DNA of 64,000 nucleotides, from contig CAVPIK010000031.1 in NCBI GenBank assembly GCA_963704975.1, positions 62,001 to 126,000 on the forward strand, given 5' to 3'. Shown one piece after another: positions 11,574-23,535 of this stretch (position 1 is its first letter; each line of letters begins with the position of its first letter). The notes under the pieces were generated by a model. The model ran no database searches. It worked only from the letters and a program-made list of their open reading frames with translations, and was not told where the DNA came from. The translations under genes and the position numbers were made by a program. The DNA comes from JAGNDO01 sp963704975. GTDB lineage: Bacteria; Chloroflexota; Anaerolineae; Caldilineales; Caldilineaceae.

Positions 11574-11603
11574 TTGATCCATGTCCCCCACCTATCGTAT
11601 ACT
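11574..11603 (+). promoter_or_regulatory. Promoter of the CHAT-SIR2 / nSTAND operon
   Basis: TTGATC, 18-bp spacer, TATACT. A start site near 11610 would exclude the upstream ATG at 11581 and supports the ATG at 11653 as the true start. Confidence 0.55.
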
Positions 11604-11652
11604 ACCGACACATCGCACCTTTCGCCCCATCGTTCACCCATGGTCCTCTTCT

Positions 11653-13709
11653 ATGTCCCACATCCCTGCATTCGCCGATCTCCAGATGCGCCTCTTCCCC
11701 CGCCAGGCGGAGGGCTATCCCCTTGAGCTGACCCTGGACAGCCACCTCCAGTTTGACCGGGCCATGCTGCCCGCGGACTTCCTGCCCTTTGCCCCCAGCG
11801 GAGACGGGCAGGCCGACGGCCAGGCGCTCTTTGATTGGCTGATGGCCGCACCCGGCGTGGCCACTGCCTGGGCCGAGGTCCGGGCCAGACAGCCCCAGCG
11901 CCGCATCCGCCTGGTCATCGACAAAGCCGCCCCCGAACTCCACGCCCTGCCCTGGGAACTGTTGAGGGAGAGCCGACCCGATCACCCCGCCGAAGATCTG
12001 GCCGCCAGCGGGGCCACCCCCTTCTCTCGCTACATGGCCGGGACCTGGCAGCCCGGCCGCCCGGTGATCGCCCGACCCATCCGCATTTTGGTGGCGATTG
12101 CCAGCCCCACGGATCTGGACGCAATGGGGTTGCCCGCCTTCGATCTGGACCACGAATGGGAAAACCTGTCCGCGGCCACCCAGGGGCTGGATGTGGAGAC
12201 GGTCTGCTTGCGTCAGCCCACCCTGGCCGCGGTGGAGGGCGCCCTGCGGGAGGGCGGCTATCATGTCCTCCACATCATCGCCCACGGCGGCTATGATACG
12301 GTGGGCGGCCACGCCTTCCTGGCCCTGTGCGACGAGGCGGGCAACGCGGCCACGGTGGCGGACACGGCCTTCGCCGAAATGCTGGCCCGGCTGATGGGCA
12401 GCGTCCAGGCCGACGACCAGCGCCGTCTGCGTCTGGTCTATTTGGACAGTTGCGAGACCGCCACCCGGGATTCTGCCGATGCCTTCCGGGGCTTTGCGCC
12501 GGTTTTGGTCAGCGCCGGGGTGCCGGCCGTGGTGGCCATGCAAGAGGCCGTGGCCGTGGAAACCAGCCAGGTCTTCACCGCCACCTTTTACGAACGCTTG
12601 CTGGCCCACGGTCTGGCGGATCTGGCCTGCAACGAAGCCAGGGCCACCCTGCTCACCAACAAACTGCCCGGCGCGGCCATCCCGGTGCTTTTTATGCGGC
12701 TGCAAGGCGGGCTGCTCTTTGGCAAACGGGGCCAAATCCTGGGCCAACAGTCCGACAGCTTCTGGGAGACCCTGCTGGAGAACATCGCCGATCAGGCCTG
12801 CATCCCCTTCTTGGGGCCGGGGGTGACCGCGAATCTGCTGCCCAACCCGGAGGATTTGGCCCACGCTCTGGCCACCAAATATGGCTATCCTTTCCAAACC
12901 ACGGGCAACCTGCCCAGGGTGGCCCAGTTCATCGGCACGGTGGACAACCGCCGTCTGCGCCGGGATCTGATCCGGGAGTTGGTGGAGGGCTTTCAGCGCA
13001 AATTGCAATTGACCGGGGGGCGACAGCCGCCGGGCCGAGTTGAGCCAGGTGATCGCCAAGTCCGACTGGACCCGGCGCAGCATCGAGCTGTTTGAGACCG
13101 AAATCCATCAGCAGTTGGCGGATTTGGGGCTGCCCCTCTATTTCACCACCAACTACGACAACCTGATGGCCGAAGCCCTGACCGCCAAGGGCCGCACCGT
13201 GCGCCAGGAGACCGTGGCCTGGCGAGACCCTGTGCGGGATCAGTCCGGTCGCCCCCATGCGCCGTTTGGACCCGGAACCGTCACCGCAGGAGCCGGTGGT
13301 CGTCCATCTCTTCGGCAGCACGGACGACCCTCTATCCATGGTCTTGACCGAGGACGACCATTTGGACTTCCTGCGCCTGATCGACCGTGACTACGATTAT
13401 CTGCTGCCCTCCAATGTCCGCGCGGCCCTGTCCGAGTCCACATTGCTCTTCCTGGGCTATCGCTTGACGGATCTGGACATGAAAGTGATCATGCGCGGCT
13501 TGCTCACCCACCTGGGTTTGGACAAGTGGGGCATGTTGCACGTGGCCGTGCAGGTGGACGAAGAGCAGGTGGACGAGGCCCGTGTCCAAGAGGTCACCCG
13601 CTACTTCCAGAAATACTTCGCCGAGTCCAAGATCGATGTCTATTGGGGCAGCGTGCAACAATTTGTGACCGAACTCCACGACCGCTGGCAGGAGGCCCAC
13701 CATGGCTGA
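11653..13709 (+). CDS. CHAT-caspase/SIR2 fusion protein (candidate cell-death effector)
   Basis: About 685 residues when joined over breaks near 13030 and 13240. The N-terminal two-thirds is a CHAT (caspase-like) domain with catalytic His in LHIIAHGGYD and Cys in LVYLDSCETA, plus the LHALPWELLRE and GVPAVVAMQ motifs of the family. A SIR2-like (SIR2_2) domain follows: PFLGPGVTANLLP, YFTTNYDNLMAEAL, VVHLFGSTDDPLSMVLTEDD and LLFLGYRLTDLDMKVI. SIR2 domains of this kind deplete NAD+ in phage defence; CHAT domains are proteases. At the usual His-Gly catalytic position this protein has HLFG, so NADase activity is uncertain. It overlaps the nSTAND gene by 8 bp, implying a sensor-effector pair. Confidence 0.85.
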
Positions 13710-16700
13710 TCCCCAAGCCCATCCGCCCGTCATCGGCCCCAATCCCTATGTCGGCCCAAACAGCTTTACGGCCCAGAACGCCGACCATTTCTTTGGCCGC
13801 CGAGACGAGGTGCGTCAGCTTGCCGACCTGGTCGTGGCCCATCGGGTCGTGCTCTTCTATGCCCAATCGGGCGCGGGCAAGACCAGCCTGCTGCGGGCCG
13901 GGCTGATCCCCCATTTGCAGGAAAAACGCCGGGTGGATGTGCTGCCCGTGGTGCGGGTGGCGGGCCAGGAACGGTCCGATCCGGCTCTGGGCGTGGGGAC
14001 GGGCGGCAACATCTTTGTCTTCAACCTGCTCTCGGATCTCTATGGCCAAGCCGAGCAGCCCGGCGATGTGGCCGGTCTCTCGTTGCAGGAGGGGCTGGCT
14101 CCCTTTCTGATCCCGGAACCGGACGAACGGCGGCCTCGCCCCCGGCTGCTGATCATCGACCAGTTCGAGGAATTTTTCACCACCCACGGCGACCGCCCCC
14201 GGGACCGCTCAGATTTCTTCCGCCAGTTGCAAGAGACCCTGGCCGCCGCCCCCCGCCTCACCTTGCTCCTCTCCATGCGCGAAGACTATATCGCCAACCT
14301 GGATTTCTACACCGCCCAGATGCCCGACCGCCTGCGCACCCGTTTTCGCATGGAGCGGCTGGCCGCGTCCGGCGCGCTGGAGGCGATTGTGGAACCGGCC
14401 CGCCTGGCCGGTCGCCGCTTTGAGCCGGGGGTGGCCGAGGCGTTGGTGGACAACCTGCGCCAGGTGCAGACCCGGCGGCTGGGGGAGGCTGTCCCAGGAC
14501 GAGGCCGCCCCACCGGAATTGGGCGACTACGTGGAGCCAGTGCATCTCCAGATCGTCTGCCAGGAATTGTGGGGACGACTGCCCGCCGACCGAGACACGA
14601 TCCAGTCTGCGGATGTGGAGACCTATGGCGATGTGGACCAAGCCCTGGCCCAATTCTACGAACGGGCCGTGGCCAAGGCCGTGGCCGAGACCGGCGTCAA
14701 TCCTCGCCTGTTGCGGGCCTGGTTTGGCGAAAAGCTGATCACCCCGGCCCATACCCGCGGCCTGCTCTTTCAGGACGGGCAGACCACGGAGGGCATGCCC
14801 AACCGGGTGGTCAACGTGTTGCGCAACGCCTTCATTGTGCGGGAAGAGGTGCGGGGCGCAGATCTCTTCTACGAATTGGCCCACGACCGGTTGGTCGAAC
14901 CGATCCTGACCGCCAATCAGCGCTTCCACGCACAGCTATTTCAACCCCCTGGCCGGTGTGGCGGACCGTTGGGCCGCCGCCGGACGCAGCAGCCGATCTT
15001 CTGCTGGGCCGGGCCGAGTTGACCGCTGCCCAACGCTTCGCCCGCACCCACGCCGCGGATCTGCTGCCCGTGGAAAGCGAATTCCTCGCCGCCAGCCTAC
15101 GCCGCCGCACCCAGCGCCGGTGGATGGGGGTGATCGCCGCCACAGTGTTCGCCGTGTTCTTGGCCGTGGTGCGCCTATGCCATCATCACAACCATTCAGG
15201 GCAATCAGGCCGAACGAGAACGAGAAAGACAGCAAGCCATCGCCGACTCCCGCATGTTGGCGGCCCAGGCTCAAGCGGCCATCGGAGAGTGGCCAAGGAG
15301 AGGAGGGGACCAAATTGGCCCTCCAAGCTGGGCGCAAGCGCGTCCACCGCCGAGGCCTTTGCCGCCATCCGCCAAGCGTTGAACGCGGATGTGCAGTTGG
15401 TCCATGTCATGGACGGGGACCACGGGCGACCCATCATGGTCACCGGGTGGTCTGCGGCACCGAGACCAGATTGCCGCCGGGGATCAGGACGGCTATCTCT
15501 GGCTTTGGGATCTGACCACGGGCCAGCCACTTTGGTCCACCCAGGCCCATACGGCCACCATCAAATCTCTGGATTGGCGACCGGATGACGCCATGCTGGT
15601 CAGCGCCGGTGCTGATGGGGCCGTGCATCTTTGGCAACCCCAGGACGGCACGCAGATCCGCACCCTGGCCCAGTTTGACGACAACCCAGCCGTGGCCGCA
15701 GGCTGGAATCTGGCCGGGGATCGTCTGGCCGCGGCCGGGGGGCAGACCGTCAAGATCTGGGATGGCGATGGGGCCACGGTGATCTTGGACGCAACGGATG
15801 TCACACACGGCCACCATCACCCTGGCCGAGTGGAGCCCGGATGGCCGCTTCTTCCTCACCGCGGACGAGGCGGGCGGGCTGATCCTGTGGGATGGGGAGA
15901 GCGGACAGCTTGCCCATCGGCTTGAGGGCCACACAAAAACCATCAAGGATGTGGACTGGTTGCCGGAACAAGATCGGCTGCTCACCGGCGGGCTGGACAA
16001 GACTGTGATTGTGTGGGATCTGACCACGGGTGCAGGCGCAGCGGGTGATCCCCAGCGATGTGGGCAGCATCATCTTTGTGCGTTGGCATCCCGACGGTCA
16101 ACGGATTTTGATGGTGGGCAAAGACAGCGCGGCCAGCCTGTGGGGGGACGATGGCTCTGGGCCGCTGGTCCGCTATGTGCTGGGTGAAGCGCGGAGCGCA
16201 TGGAGACGGTTGCCTGGCTTCAGGATGGGGCGCAACTGCTCACTGGTGACCATGACGGTCGTATACGCACCTGGGATGTGGAGAGTGGAGCGATTCTCAA
16301 CTTCTTGGTCGGTCATACTGCCGCCGTTGCAGAAGGTGTTGGTCTATGATGGGGAAGATCGCTTCCTCAGCGTAGGCAAAGAGGACCGAGCGAGCCGGCA
16401 GCCAGGGCAGTGTGCGCCTGTGGGATGTAGGCAGTGCCAGGGAAATCCAGATATTGAAAGACCACGTCGGCGAGATCGAGGATGTGACCTGGGGCCGAGA
16501 TCAGAGCGAATTTGTCTCTGTGGGCGGGATGGGGTGATGCGCCTCTACACCACTGCGGCCCAACTGGAAATTCCGGCCATCCAGGCTGCTCAAGGGCGAG
16601 TGCTGTCCGCCGGGTGGATCGACGGCGAGAGCCGTATTCTGACCGCCGGGGGCAACACCGCCGCCATCTGGGATGCCCAAAACGGCGAGCCGATCTTCAA

Positions 16701-17842
16701 GCCGTCCCACGACGAGCAGATCTGGTCCGTTCGCCTGGGGGATGATGGGCGTCTGCTAATGGCCGCCTCCGACGAACGGTCATGCCCACATCTGGCAGAT
16801 CGACAGCGGAAAAGAGATCACCACGTTGGTCCATCCCGATAATCTTGATATCTATTACGCTCGCTGGGATGATGTCGGCGGTGTGATTGTGACCGGAGAT
16901 ATCAGTGGCACGGTGGGCCTTTGGGATCCAAATACCTACGAATTGCGTTGCTGGATCCAGGCGGCGAGATCCCGATGCCCCGGCGGGCACATCGCAGACT
17001 GTGAACACAATTCGCTTCCAGAAAGCCGACGGGCTGGTGGTGACCAGCAGCCACAACGGACGCGTCACCATGTGGGATTCCCGCACCTGCGAGTGGCTGT
17101 ACGAATTGCCCACAAATTTCACGATGCCTACGAGGCCATCTGGAACAAGGCACGCACCCAAGTGTTGACCTACGGCGAGGGCGACGCGCCCGTTGATCTG
17201 GGATGCGGAGCGCAGAGCAGTGGTGGCCCGATTGGTGGATGATCAAGCTCCCGACATCGGCGCGGTCAGTGCGGCCTGGAATGGGGACGAGACCGCGGTG
17301 TTGGCCGCTGGCAGCGACAACGTGGTGCGGGTGTGGGATGCCCGCACGGGCAAGCTGCGAACGACGCTTGGAAGCCCACGATAGCCGCATCACGACAGCA
17401 TCCTGGATCAAAGATGGCACCCAGATTCTCACCGCCAGCTATGATGGACTGGTACGCATTTCCGATGCGCAAACCGGATCGACGCTTGTCACCCTGCGGG
17501 GACACACGGACTGGGTGACCGGCGCCACCTACCACACCCTGACCGATCCGAGGTTCGGGCGAAAGCTGGGACATGGTATTGTCCTGGAGTCGGGATGGCA
17601 GCGTCCGCTTGTGGCGAATCGATCCGAAAAAGCAGACGGCGGAGATCTACGCTGTCTTGGACAGCAAGAGCGACCCGGTGAACGGGGCCGCCCTGAACGA
17701 CGACGGCGATCAAGTCATGGTCTGGGGGGATGACGGCATGGTGCGTCGTTATTACGTCTATATGGACGATCTGCTGGATGCGGTCTGTCGCAACAATGCC
17801 CAGCTTGGCCAGAGCGAGGCATGTCGTCCGGCGCAGGAGTAA
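13702..17842 (+). CDS. nSTAND NTPase-WD40 repeat protein (sensor), heavily frame broken
   Basis: Joined across about 14 breaks this spans roughly 1,380 residues. The N-terminus has NPYVGPNSFTAQNADHFFGR, typical of nSTAND1, then Walker A YAQSGAGKTSLLRAG, Walker B LLIIDQFEEFF and sensor-like LLLSMREDYIANLD. An arm region ends in FYELAHDRLVEPIL. A single membrane segment (WMGVIAATVFAVFLAVV near 15120) precedes at least ten WD40 blades from 15420 onward, e.g. DGYLWLWDLTTGQPLW, DKTVIVWDLTTGA, NVVRVWDARTGKLRTTL. STAND proteins bind a ligand through repeats and switch on a linked effector; here the effector would be the overlapping CHAT-SIR2 protein. The ligand is unknown. Confidence 0.85.
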
Positions 17843-18013
17843 AGGCCAAAAGGCAAGGCAAAAGGCAAAGTGCAAAAGGCAAAAGGTTGAACGTGGACGA
17901 CCAGATTCGTGGACTTCGTGGGCGATGGTATTCGCCCACAACCCCGATCTAAACTCAACCACGTTCACACTTTTGCCTTTTGCCTTTTGCACTTTGCCTT
18001 TTGCCTTGTTTTA
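17843..18013. repeat. Inverted-pair heptamer element (GGCAAAA arms), copy 2
   Basis: Tandem GGCAAAA-type heptamers at 17843-17890, a core matching that of 9053-9212 (CAGATTCGTGGACTTCGTGG, TAAACTCAACCACGTTCA), and complementary heptamers at 17970-18013. It fills the gap between the nSTAND and SNF2 genes. Confidence 0.8.
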
Positions 18014-18037
18014 TTTTGTGTTAACCCCGTCTCAGGC

Positions 18038-18043
18038 TACAAT
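18038..18043 (+). promoter_or_regulatory. -10 box of the SNF2 gene, implying a leaderless mRNA
   Basis: TACAAT lies 7 bp before the ATG at 18051 and there is no ribosome-binding site, so transcription would start at or beside the start codon. No clear -35 box is visible. Confidence 0.4.
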
Positions 18044-18050
18044 ACTCTTT

Positions 18051-21000
18051 ATGCCTTTGACCATTCATGCAGCCTGGCTGCGCAAAAACCAGCCTTTTCC
18101 CTCCGGCCAGCTCTTTATTTGGGCCGAGGATACGATCCCGGATCTGTCCATCGGGACGACGACCAATGGGGCCGCGTCCAACGGGGACGCCGATCCCACT
18201 GCCTTGGGTTCACCCGAACCGGGCAATGGCCGCGCCCGCTCCGCCAAGATCCCGTCCCACCCCGTGCAGGTGCCTATCGGCGCGCTGCGCACCCTGTTGG
18301 CCGAACTGCTCCCCGACCTGGCGGTGAAGCTGGGCACGCCGGCCAGCACCACGGTCTGGCTGCCCAGCCAGGATTCGGGTCCCCTGGCCCGCCAAGGCCA
18401 CTTTCAGCGCCGCAACGGGCAGAGAGAATGGGTCGGCAAACGGACAGACCGCCAGCGCGGACCCCATCGCCAGCCCAGCCCCCACCCTCACCCCCTGGCA
18501 GATCGCCGGCCTCACCCTGCCGCCCGTGGCCGCCCTGAGCCTGCTCAACAGCCTGGACACCCACCCCTCCGCCGCCAGCACCCAGCTTTCCCCCACCTTG
18601 CGCCATGTGCGTTTGGGCACGGATCTGCTTTTTTGGAGCAATGGGGCCAAATTGGTGTTGGAGATCTTGGCCGGGCAGCACTTTTTGCCCGGGTTGTTGG
18701 CCGTGGGGCCCTGCCCACTTCGAGGCGATCTGGCGGCCTAGTTTGATGGAGTCCACCATCTATCACCGGGTGTCCCGGTGGATTCGCATCATGCCCGCCC
18801 TGTGTCGGGCCTATGATCTGGCCCAGCCCACGGACGCCGCGCCTCGGGACGATCTGGCCGATCACTTCATCACCAGCCTGTTGGATGCCACCGTGCGGGC
18901 CTGGGGCGCGGAGCCGGGGGCAGCCCTGCCGCCGTCCGCCTCGTCGGGCACCCAGTGGGTGCGCGCCCTGACCGATGAGCATCCCCAACTGCCGTTGCCG
19001 CCCCAGCCCGCCCATCAGCTCTATCAAGAATGGCGGGCGTGGACCGACCAACTCTATGCCACCAACGATGCCAACTTCCGCATCTGCCTCAAATTAGAGG
19101 AACCCGTGGGCGGGGAGGGCGGCGAGCGGCCCTGGACCTTGCGCTATCTGCTTCAGGCCAGGGATGACGCGGCCCTGCAAATCCCCGCCGCCTATGTGTG
19201 GCAGGAGCGCAGCAGCACCCTGCGCTTCCGCAACCGCCGCTTCGACCAACCCCAAGAGCGGCTGTTGACCGGTCTGGGCATTGCCAGCCGTCTCTTTGCC
19301 CCCATCAAACGCAGCCTGCGCTCCACCCAGCCGGAGTTCGCCCAGCTTTCCACCGACGAGGCCCACCTTTTCCTGCGGGAGATCGGCCCCCTGCTCCAGA
19401 GCAGCGGCTTTGGCGTGATCACCCCGGAGTGGTGGGATCCCCGCAACCGGGCCAGCCTGGGGCTGCGTCTGCGCCTCAGCGCGCCAGGGGAGGCCCAGGG
19501 TGACATCCTCGGCCAAGCCCCGGGCCAATCGAGGCGGCGGCAAGGTGCGCTATGGCTGGGATCTGACCCTGGGGGCCAATCCCCTGGATTCGGACTCCTT
19601 TGACCAGCTGGTCGATCTGCACACGCCCGTTGATCCGCATCCAAAACCGCTGGATCGAGCTGGACCCGGAGCAGGTGGCCGCGGCCCGGCGCTTTTTGGC
19701 CGACCACGCCGAGGGCGGGACGGTCAATCTGCTTCAGGCTGTGCGCATGGCCCAGGGCAGTTTGGAAGATCAGTTGCGCATTGCCGGCGAGACCCAGTCC
19801 CATGCCCCCCGGCGCGGTGCAACTGCCCGGCCTGCCCCTGGACGCCGTGGCCTTGGAGGGCTGGGTGGACGAGGCCCTCAACCGCCTGCACCAAGTGGAC
19901 TCCATGACCGCCCTGGCCGAGCCGGACGGCTTCACCGGGGAGCTGCGCCCCTATCAACAGCGGGGATTGGGCTGGCTGTGGTATTTGCGCCAGCTTGGCC
20001 TGGGGGCCTGTCTGGCCGATGACATGGGATTGGGAAAAACCATCCAGACCATCGCCCTCTTCTTGCACGCCCGGCAGACCGCCAAGCTGGCTTCGCGCGC
20101 CAAAACGGCACCGGGGACGACTACGACCAGGACGCCGGGCCGGTCCTGCTGATCTGCCCGACCAGCGTGGTCAGCAACTGGCGGCGGGAGATGGAACGCT
20201 TCGCCCCCAGCCTGCGCTCTCTGGTCCACCACGGCAGCGGACGGCTGACCGGGCAGGACTTTGACGCGTGCGGTGCAGAGCCACGACCTGATCATCACCA
20301 GCTATGGCACGGCCCGCCGGGACATCGAGCTGCTGCGCAGCTGTGGAGTGGACCGACCTGATTCTGGACGAAGCCCAGAACATCAAAAACCCGGCGGCCA
20401 AACAGTCCCAGGCCGTGCGCCGCATCTCCGCGGGCAACCGCATCGCCCTCACCGGCACGCCGGTGGAGAACCGGCTGCTGGAGCTGTGGAGCATCATGGA
20501 GTTCCTCAACCCCGGCTATTTGGGGCCACGGGAACGCTTCCGGCGCAACTTTATCCTGCCCATCGAGCGCTACAACGACCCGGTGCAGTTGGCCCAACTG
20601 CGCCGTCTGGTCCAGCCCTTCCTCCTGCGCCGGGTCAAGACCGACCCCACCATCATCCCGGACCTGCCGGAGAAGAACGAAATGGTGGTCTATTGTCCCC
20701 TGACCCCGGAACAGAGCGCCCTCTATCAAGTGGTGGCCAGCGAGATCCTGGGCCAATTGGACGCCAGCCAGGGCATCCAGCGCCGGGGATTGGTGCTGAA
20801 ACTGCTGACCAAGCTGAAGCAGGTCTGCAACCATCCCGCCCACTTCCTCAAACAGGAGACCCCCCTGGTGGGGCGCAGCGGCAAGCTCAGCCGCCTGACC
20901 GAGATGTTGGAAGAGGCGTTGAGCGTGGGGGATCGGGCGCTGATCTTCACCCAATTTGTGGAGATGGGCCATCTGCTCAAGAGCCATCTGACCAAGACTT

Positions 21001-21500
21001 TGGGCGCGGAGGTGCTCTTTCTCCACGGCGGCACCCCCGCTCTCAAACGCGACGAGATGGTGCAAACTTTTCAACAAGAGAGCGGCGGCCCGTCCATCTT
21101 CATCCTCAGCCTGCGGGCCGGGGGCGTGGGGCTGAACCTGACCAACGCCAACCATGTCTTCCACTTTGACCGCTGGTGGAACCCGGCGGTGGAAAACCAG
21201 GCCACGGACCGGGCCTTCCGCATCGGCCAGACCCGCAACGTGCATGTCTATAAATTTGTCACCGCCGGCACCCTGGAAGAGCGCATCCACGAGATGATCA
21301 TGAGCAAAATGGCCCTGGCCGAGAACATCATCGGCGGCGGCGAGGATTGGCTGACCGAACTGGACACGGCCCAACTGCGGGATCTGCTCACCCTGCGCCG
21401 GGACGAGGAGATGGTGGCCGAGGAGGACGAGTTGGAGGCCATCGGGGAGTTTGAGGAGAAACGGACGAAACCGACGAAGCCGATGCGCCGCAAACTCTGA
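18051..21500 (+). CDS. SNF2-family DEAD/DEAH helicase, frame broken
   Basis: About 1,145 residues when joined over breaks near 18440, 18710, 19510, 19640, 19800, 20105, 20265 and 20345; the last 400 residues are intact. The N-terminal half is the bacterial SNF2-associated domain. The ATPase shows LRPYQQRGLGWLWYLR, Walker A DDMGLGKTIQTIAL, LLICPTSVVSNWRREM, Walker B DLILDEAQNIKNP, ALTGTPVENRLLELWS, then RALIFTQFVEMG, LSLRAGGVGLNLTNAN and DRAFRIGQTRNV. These proteins translocate on double-stranded DNA and remodel bound proteins. It is followed by a SWIM-domain protein, its usual neighbour. Confidence 0.9.
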
Positions 21501-21535
21501 GCAAAATAGGGGGCAGCCTGTGGTAGAGTCCACCT

Positions 21536-22512
21536 TTGCGCAACAACCGAGGCCGCAACAGTTGGTGGGCGGACCAATGGCAAGCCCTGCTCTACGAGAT
21601 CGACCCCACCTATCTGCCCAGCCACGGCCCAGGCAGCGGACGGGGCGGCTCTCGGCGCAGCCGTGTGCAGCGCCTGGACGTGCTGCCCGGCAGCCTCCAC
21701 GCCCAAGTCCGGGACCGGGAGCGGGGCATCTGCCATGTGGATATCGAGGTGGCCCGGTTGACCCCAAAACAGTGGCAACAGGTCATCGACGGCCTGGCCG
21801 ACCAGGCCATCTTTGCCGCCCAACTCCTGGCCGGGGATCTGCCCGTGGAGGTCGAGCAAGTCTTTGACGAGGCCGGGGTCTCCCTGCTGCCCGCCTCCGC
21901 CGCGGATCTGCGCGTCACCTGTTCCCAGTGCGGACGGCGATCGCCCGCCCCCAACCTGGGGGGAACTGTCCACGACTCTGGGGGCCGGGGGCAAAACCCG
22001 TTTGCCTTCATGTGGAGCAGGTTTTTCAACAGATGGGGGAGATGTTGGCCGACGACCCGTGGCTGCTCTTCCAGTTGCGGGGCATGGAGCGGCCCCAGAT
22101 CCTGCAAGCCCTGCGGGAGCGACGTCTTAGCCGCCAGCCCCAGGAACTCACCCTGCCCACCCAGCCCCTGGGCCCGGCCACCCCAGAATCCCACGCCTTC
22201 TTCCGGCTCAACCCAGAACCCGAAGGGCCGCGCTGGTTTGATCACCAGTCCGACGCCCTGGACGGGGACACGGACCGCTTTTGGGGCAATGCCCAACAGT
22301 TGGAAGCCATCCAGCACCAGATCAGCCCCCCGGTCATCGACCTGACCCTCTTGCGCCGCCTGGGCTATCCCCCCTTCTCCAGCCAGAGCATGGAAAGCTA
22401 CGAAGCCCTGGCCCAAATCTACCGCCGGGTCACCGCCCAAGCCCTGAAAGTGGCGTTTGGCGAGGCGAGCGGCGAGGAAACGGGAAGCGGGGAGATGGGA
22501 GACGAGGGGTGA
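21536..22512 (+). CDS. SWIM zinc-finger protein, partner of SNF2 helicase
   Basis: About 325 residues in two frames that switch near 21990. The N-terminus (NSWWADQWQALLYEID, then RRSRVQRLDVLPGSLHAQVR and QQVIDGLADQAIFAAQLLAG) is characteristic of SWIM proteins encoded beside SNF2 helicases. The zinc-binding region begins VTCSQC and resumes at KPVCLHVEQVFQQMG, giving the CxH half. Between them sits a C/G-run palindromic repeat (21946-21996), which splits the finger and coincides with the frame switch. TTG at 21536 is the only start before an in-frame stop upstream. The repeat may have inactivated the finger. Confidence 0.8.
21946..21996. repeat. C/G-run palindromic repeat inside the SWIM zinc finger
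   Basis: GCCCCCAACCTGGGGGGAAC, then TGTCCACGACTCTGGGGGCC. Same family as the elements at 45258-45330, 53985-54056 and 59662-59735. Confidence 0.75.
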
Positions 22513-22514
22513 CG

Positions 22515-23436
22515 ATGCTTTTCTTTGGAAAAAGGGTGCGGAGGGGTCTTGTGGCGATCTTGGGGGCGGCGGGAGCCTGGTTTCTGCTTTCGGTCGGGCT
22601 GCCGTCGGGAGCCTACGCGGCGACCAGCGTGCCCCTCTCCATCCCCCAACTCAGCAACAGCAGCAGCGTCGACGCCCTCACCCACGGCGAGCTGCCCCGC
22701 TTCAGCAGCCACATCGAGATCCCCGTCTACACCGTGCAAGACGGGGACACCCTGTGGAGCATCGGTGCCGACCACGGCCTGACCCTGGACACCATCCGCT
22801 TTGCCAACCCGGACTTCCGCCGCAACCCGGATATTCTCCTCAGCATCGGCCAGCACCTGCGCATCCCGCCCGTGAACGGCGCGCTCCACGACGTGGTGGC
22901 CGGGGACACCGTGGAGAGCATCGCCACCCGCTGGAACGTCACCCCGGCACAGATCCGGGGCTTCGTGCCCAACGGCCTGACCGGGGACGCATCAACCCGT
23001 GCCCGGCTCCGTGGTCGTCGTCCCCCACGGCACGCTGGACGTCAATTTGCCCCATCCTGGGGCGACCGCCGGCTATGCCTTTGCCTGGCCCATCTCCGGC
23101 CCGGTCAGCCAGGGCTACGGCGGCGGCCACCAAGCCGTTGACCTCGCTGGTCCCTACGGCGCCTCGGTCTACGCCAGCCGGGGCGGCACCATCCTCTCCA
23201 CCGGCTGGGCCGAGACCGGTTATGGCTATCTGGTCATCCTGCAACATGCCGGCGGTTTCGTCACCTACTACAGCCACCTCAAAGGCCACTGGGTCGAAGC
23301 CGGTCAATGGGTCAACCAAGGCGACCTGATCGGGGCCATCGGCTCCACCGGCAACAGCACCGGTCCCCATGTGCATTTCGAGATCCGCCTCAACGGCGTG
23401 CGCCAAAATCCGTTGGCCTATTTGCCGCCGCGGTAG
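22515..23436 (+). CDS. LysM-M23 family cell-wall metallopeptidase, one frameshift
   Basis: About 307 residues joined over a break near 22990. After a signal peptide/anchor (LVAILGAAGAWFLLSVGL) come two LysM modules: VYTVQDGDTLWSIGADHGLT and HDVVAGDTVESIATRWNVT, which bind peptidoglycan. The C-terminal M23 domain has GYGGGHQAVDLAGPYG (His and Asp zinc ligands), ILQHAGGFVTYYSHL and GNSTGPHVHFEIR (the HxH motif), so the zinc site is complete. Such enzymes cleave peptide cross-links outside the cell during growth or division. It begins 2 bp after the SWIM stop, hence co-transcribed, though no functional link is evident. Confidence 0.9.
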
Positions 23437-23468
23437 GGGTGGTTTTCACTTCATCAAACAATGAACGC

Positions 23469-23504
23469 AAAGGGCCGCCCGATTAATTCATCGGGCGGCC
23501 CTTT
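23469..23504 (+). terminator. Intrinsic terminator after the M23 gene
   Basis: Perfect GGGCCGCCCGAT/ATCGGGCGGCCC hairpin followed by CTTTGTG; it sits between convergent genes and may work in both directions. Confidence 0.85.
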
Positions 23505-23535
23505 GTGCTTGTGCTTGACTTAAATGTGACGAGTT

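Noticed and set aside
11581..11652. Upstream ATG at 11581 as start of the CHAT-SIR2 gene
   Set aside because: It would lie upstream of or inside the readable promoter (-10 at 11598-11603), and the added residues match nothing.
9053..18013. CRISPR array
   Set aside because: The tandem units are only 7-8 bp without spacers, and no cas genes are present.
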